A stretch of DNA of 6,614 nt from positions 1 through 6,614 of the forward strand of contig JBGTIS010000115.1 in NCBI GenBank assembly GCA_041745535.1. The letters are read 5' to 3'. Source of the stretch: JBGTIS01 sp041745535 (GTDB lineage: Bacteria; Bacteroidota; Bacteroidia; Cytophagales; Cyclobacteriaceae). The notes under the pieces were generated by a model. That model saw only the letters and a program-made list of their open reading frames with translations, searched no databases and was not told the DNA's origin. Position 1 is the stretch's first letter; every line of letters begins with the position of its first letter. Below, piece after piece: positions 5,680 to 6,614 of the stretch. A program made the position numbers and the translations under genes.

Positions 5680-6614
5680 ATGAATACGTTTCCCGTTACC
5701 GGTTCTATCCTTTCCGCGCCTCATGTTGGATTATTTATTCAGGAGAAATACGGGTTAAGCACTGCCACTCAATGTAAACTGTTTCGTACCGGCATCAATC
5801 ATTCTTATGTGGTGACGGATGGCAATCAAAAATTTGTATTCAGGGTGTATAGTCTGGACTGGCGGTCGGAACTGGAAATAAGGGAAGAAATCAGACTGCT
5901 GAGGCTTTTGAAAGCAAAGAAAATTTCAGTTTCATACCCTATTGCGGATAACAATAAGCACTATATTCAACAGTTACTGGCCCCGGAAGGATTACGGTAT
6001 AGCGTTCTTTTTTCTTTTGCCCAAGGGAAAAAGATCAGATATTTTACAAATGAAACCAGTTTTAACCTGGGAGTGCTCATGGCCAGCATGCACCAGGTAA
6101 CGGAAAATAAACTGTTAAAACGGATCGAGTATAATGCATCCTCGCTGACTACCCTACCCTACGAGTTCGCGAAAAAGTATTTTTCAGAATCCACTGAGGA
6201 AATGGGTTTTATCAGACAGTCCAGAGATTTTATCAGTTTCGTATTTACCAATGTAAACCCAGATGCATTACGAAAAGGAGTGGTGCACCTGGATATCTGG
6301 TACGACAACTTGCACATTAATAACGAATGCGATATCACCCTGTTTGACTTCGATTTTTGTGGCAATGGCTGGTTACTGTTTGATATGGCCTACTTTATTA
6401 TGCAATTGTTCCATGTAGAACCCGACAAAAAAATTTACCAGGAAAAACTGGATCGCTTTTTCGAAGGCTATGAAACAATTACTCCAATTTCGGAAGAAGA
6501 AAAAACACTGCTCCCCCTGGCCGGTCTGGCGATCTGGATCTTTTATCTGGGCGTGCAATCGCAACGCTTCGACAACTGGTCGAATATTTTCCTCACCGAA
6601 AACTATTTAAAAAG
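5680..6614 (+). CDS. APH / homoserine-kinase-II-like phosphotransferase, 3' end missing
   Basis: The reading frame opens at the ATG at 5680 and stays open for 311 codons to the right edge, so the C-terminal end is not seen. The kinase-like fold of the aminoglycoside phosphotransferase superfamily is clear. The N-lobe has a K-F-V-F-R-V strand (51-56) and a helix with E-I-R-E-E-I-R-L-L near 66-74. The catalytic motif is H-L-D-x-x-x-x-N (H203, D205, N210). The Mg-binding D-F-D segment follows at 223-225, and F-D-M-A-Y-F is at 234-239. In the N-lobe strand, Arg55 occupies the position where many kinases have the ATP-contacting Lys, which is common in this superfamily. Members phosphorylate small hydroxylated molecules such as homoserine, choline, sugars or antibiotics. 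The family name alone does not imply antibiotic resistance. It lies 149 bases after alkB in the same direction and probably has its own promoter. An extended N-terminus is unlikely because no in-frame family-like sequence precedes the ATG. Confidence 0.85.
   Translation, partial: MNTFPVTGSILSAPHVGLFIQEKYGLSTATQCKLFRTGINHSYVVTDGNQKFVFRVYSLDWRSELEIREEIRLLRLLKAKKISVSYPIADNNKHYIQQLLAPEGLRYSVLFSFAQGKKIRYFTNETSFNLGVLMASMHQVTENKLLKRIEYNASSLTTLPYEFAKKYFSESTEEMGFIRQSRDFISFVFTNVNPDALRKGVVHLDIWYDNLHINNECDITLFDFDFCGNGWLLFDMAYFIMQLFHVEPDKKIYQEKLDRFFEGYETITPISEEEKTLLPLAGLAIWIFYLGVQSQRFDNWSNIFLTENYLK

Noticed and set aside
5518..5724. Minus-strand reading frame covering the gap after alkB
   Set aside because: It overlaps the start of the phosphotransferase gene and the end of alkB, shows no domain, and has no ribosome binding site that I could see.
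5680..6614. Antibiotic resistance gene (aminoglycoside phosphotransferase)
   Set aside because: Only superfamily motifs are visible. These are shared with kinases for homoserine, choline and other metabolites, and nothing in the context indicates resistance or a mobile element.

Overview
The window looks like chromosomal DNA of a Bacteroidota bacterium, probably of the Cytophagales type. The clues are moderate GC with AT-rich intergenic DNA, mostly weak or absent Shine-Dalgarno sequences, -7 boxes of the Bacteroidota form TAnnTTTG, and protein families typical of that phylum. These include a Tat-exported Gfo/Idh/MocA oxidoreductase and a stand-alone Ada-type zinc protein beside AlkB. The assignment to a phylum is an inference from these features.

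Left half, minus strand (3729 down to 1): four genes run in one direction with gaps of 62, 6 and 1 bases, so they are probably one operon. In transcription order they are a Tat-signal Gfo/Idh/MocA oxidoreductase, a divergent NRAMP-fold transporter, an NAD-dependent epimerase/dehydratase-like SDR protein, and a dihydrodipicolinate synthase-family aldolase/lyase cut by the window edge. Together they suggest a catabolic route in which a sugar or sugar acid is oxidised in the periplasm, imported, modified and cleaved. The substrate cannot be read from the sequence. The NRAMP-like protein lacks the usual metal-binding residues and the SDR protein lacks its catalytic lysine, so both have probably departed from the textbook activity of their families.

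Centre (3730-3976): an AT-rich divergent intergenic region. It carries a perfect 14-bp palindrome close to the catabolic operon and one or two Bacteroidota-type promoters facing right.

Right half, plus strand (3977-5530): three overlapping genes form a compact DNA-alkylation-repair-like operon. They encode a 2OG-Fe(II) oxygenase, a small Ada-type zinc-binding protein in which the methyl-acceptor cysteine position is glycine, and an AlkB-family dioxygenase with all catalytic residues. A 149-base gap containing a -7-like box and inverted repeats follows. The window ends inside a gene for an APH/homoserine-kinase-II-like phosphotransferase (from 5680), which runs off the right edge. No RNA genes, mobile elements, CRISPR arrays or strong intrinsic terminators were recognised.
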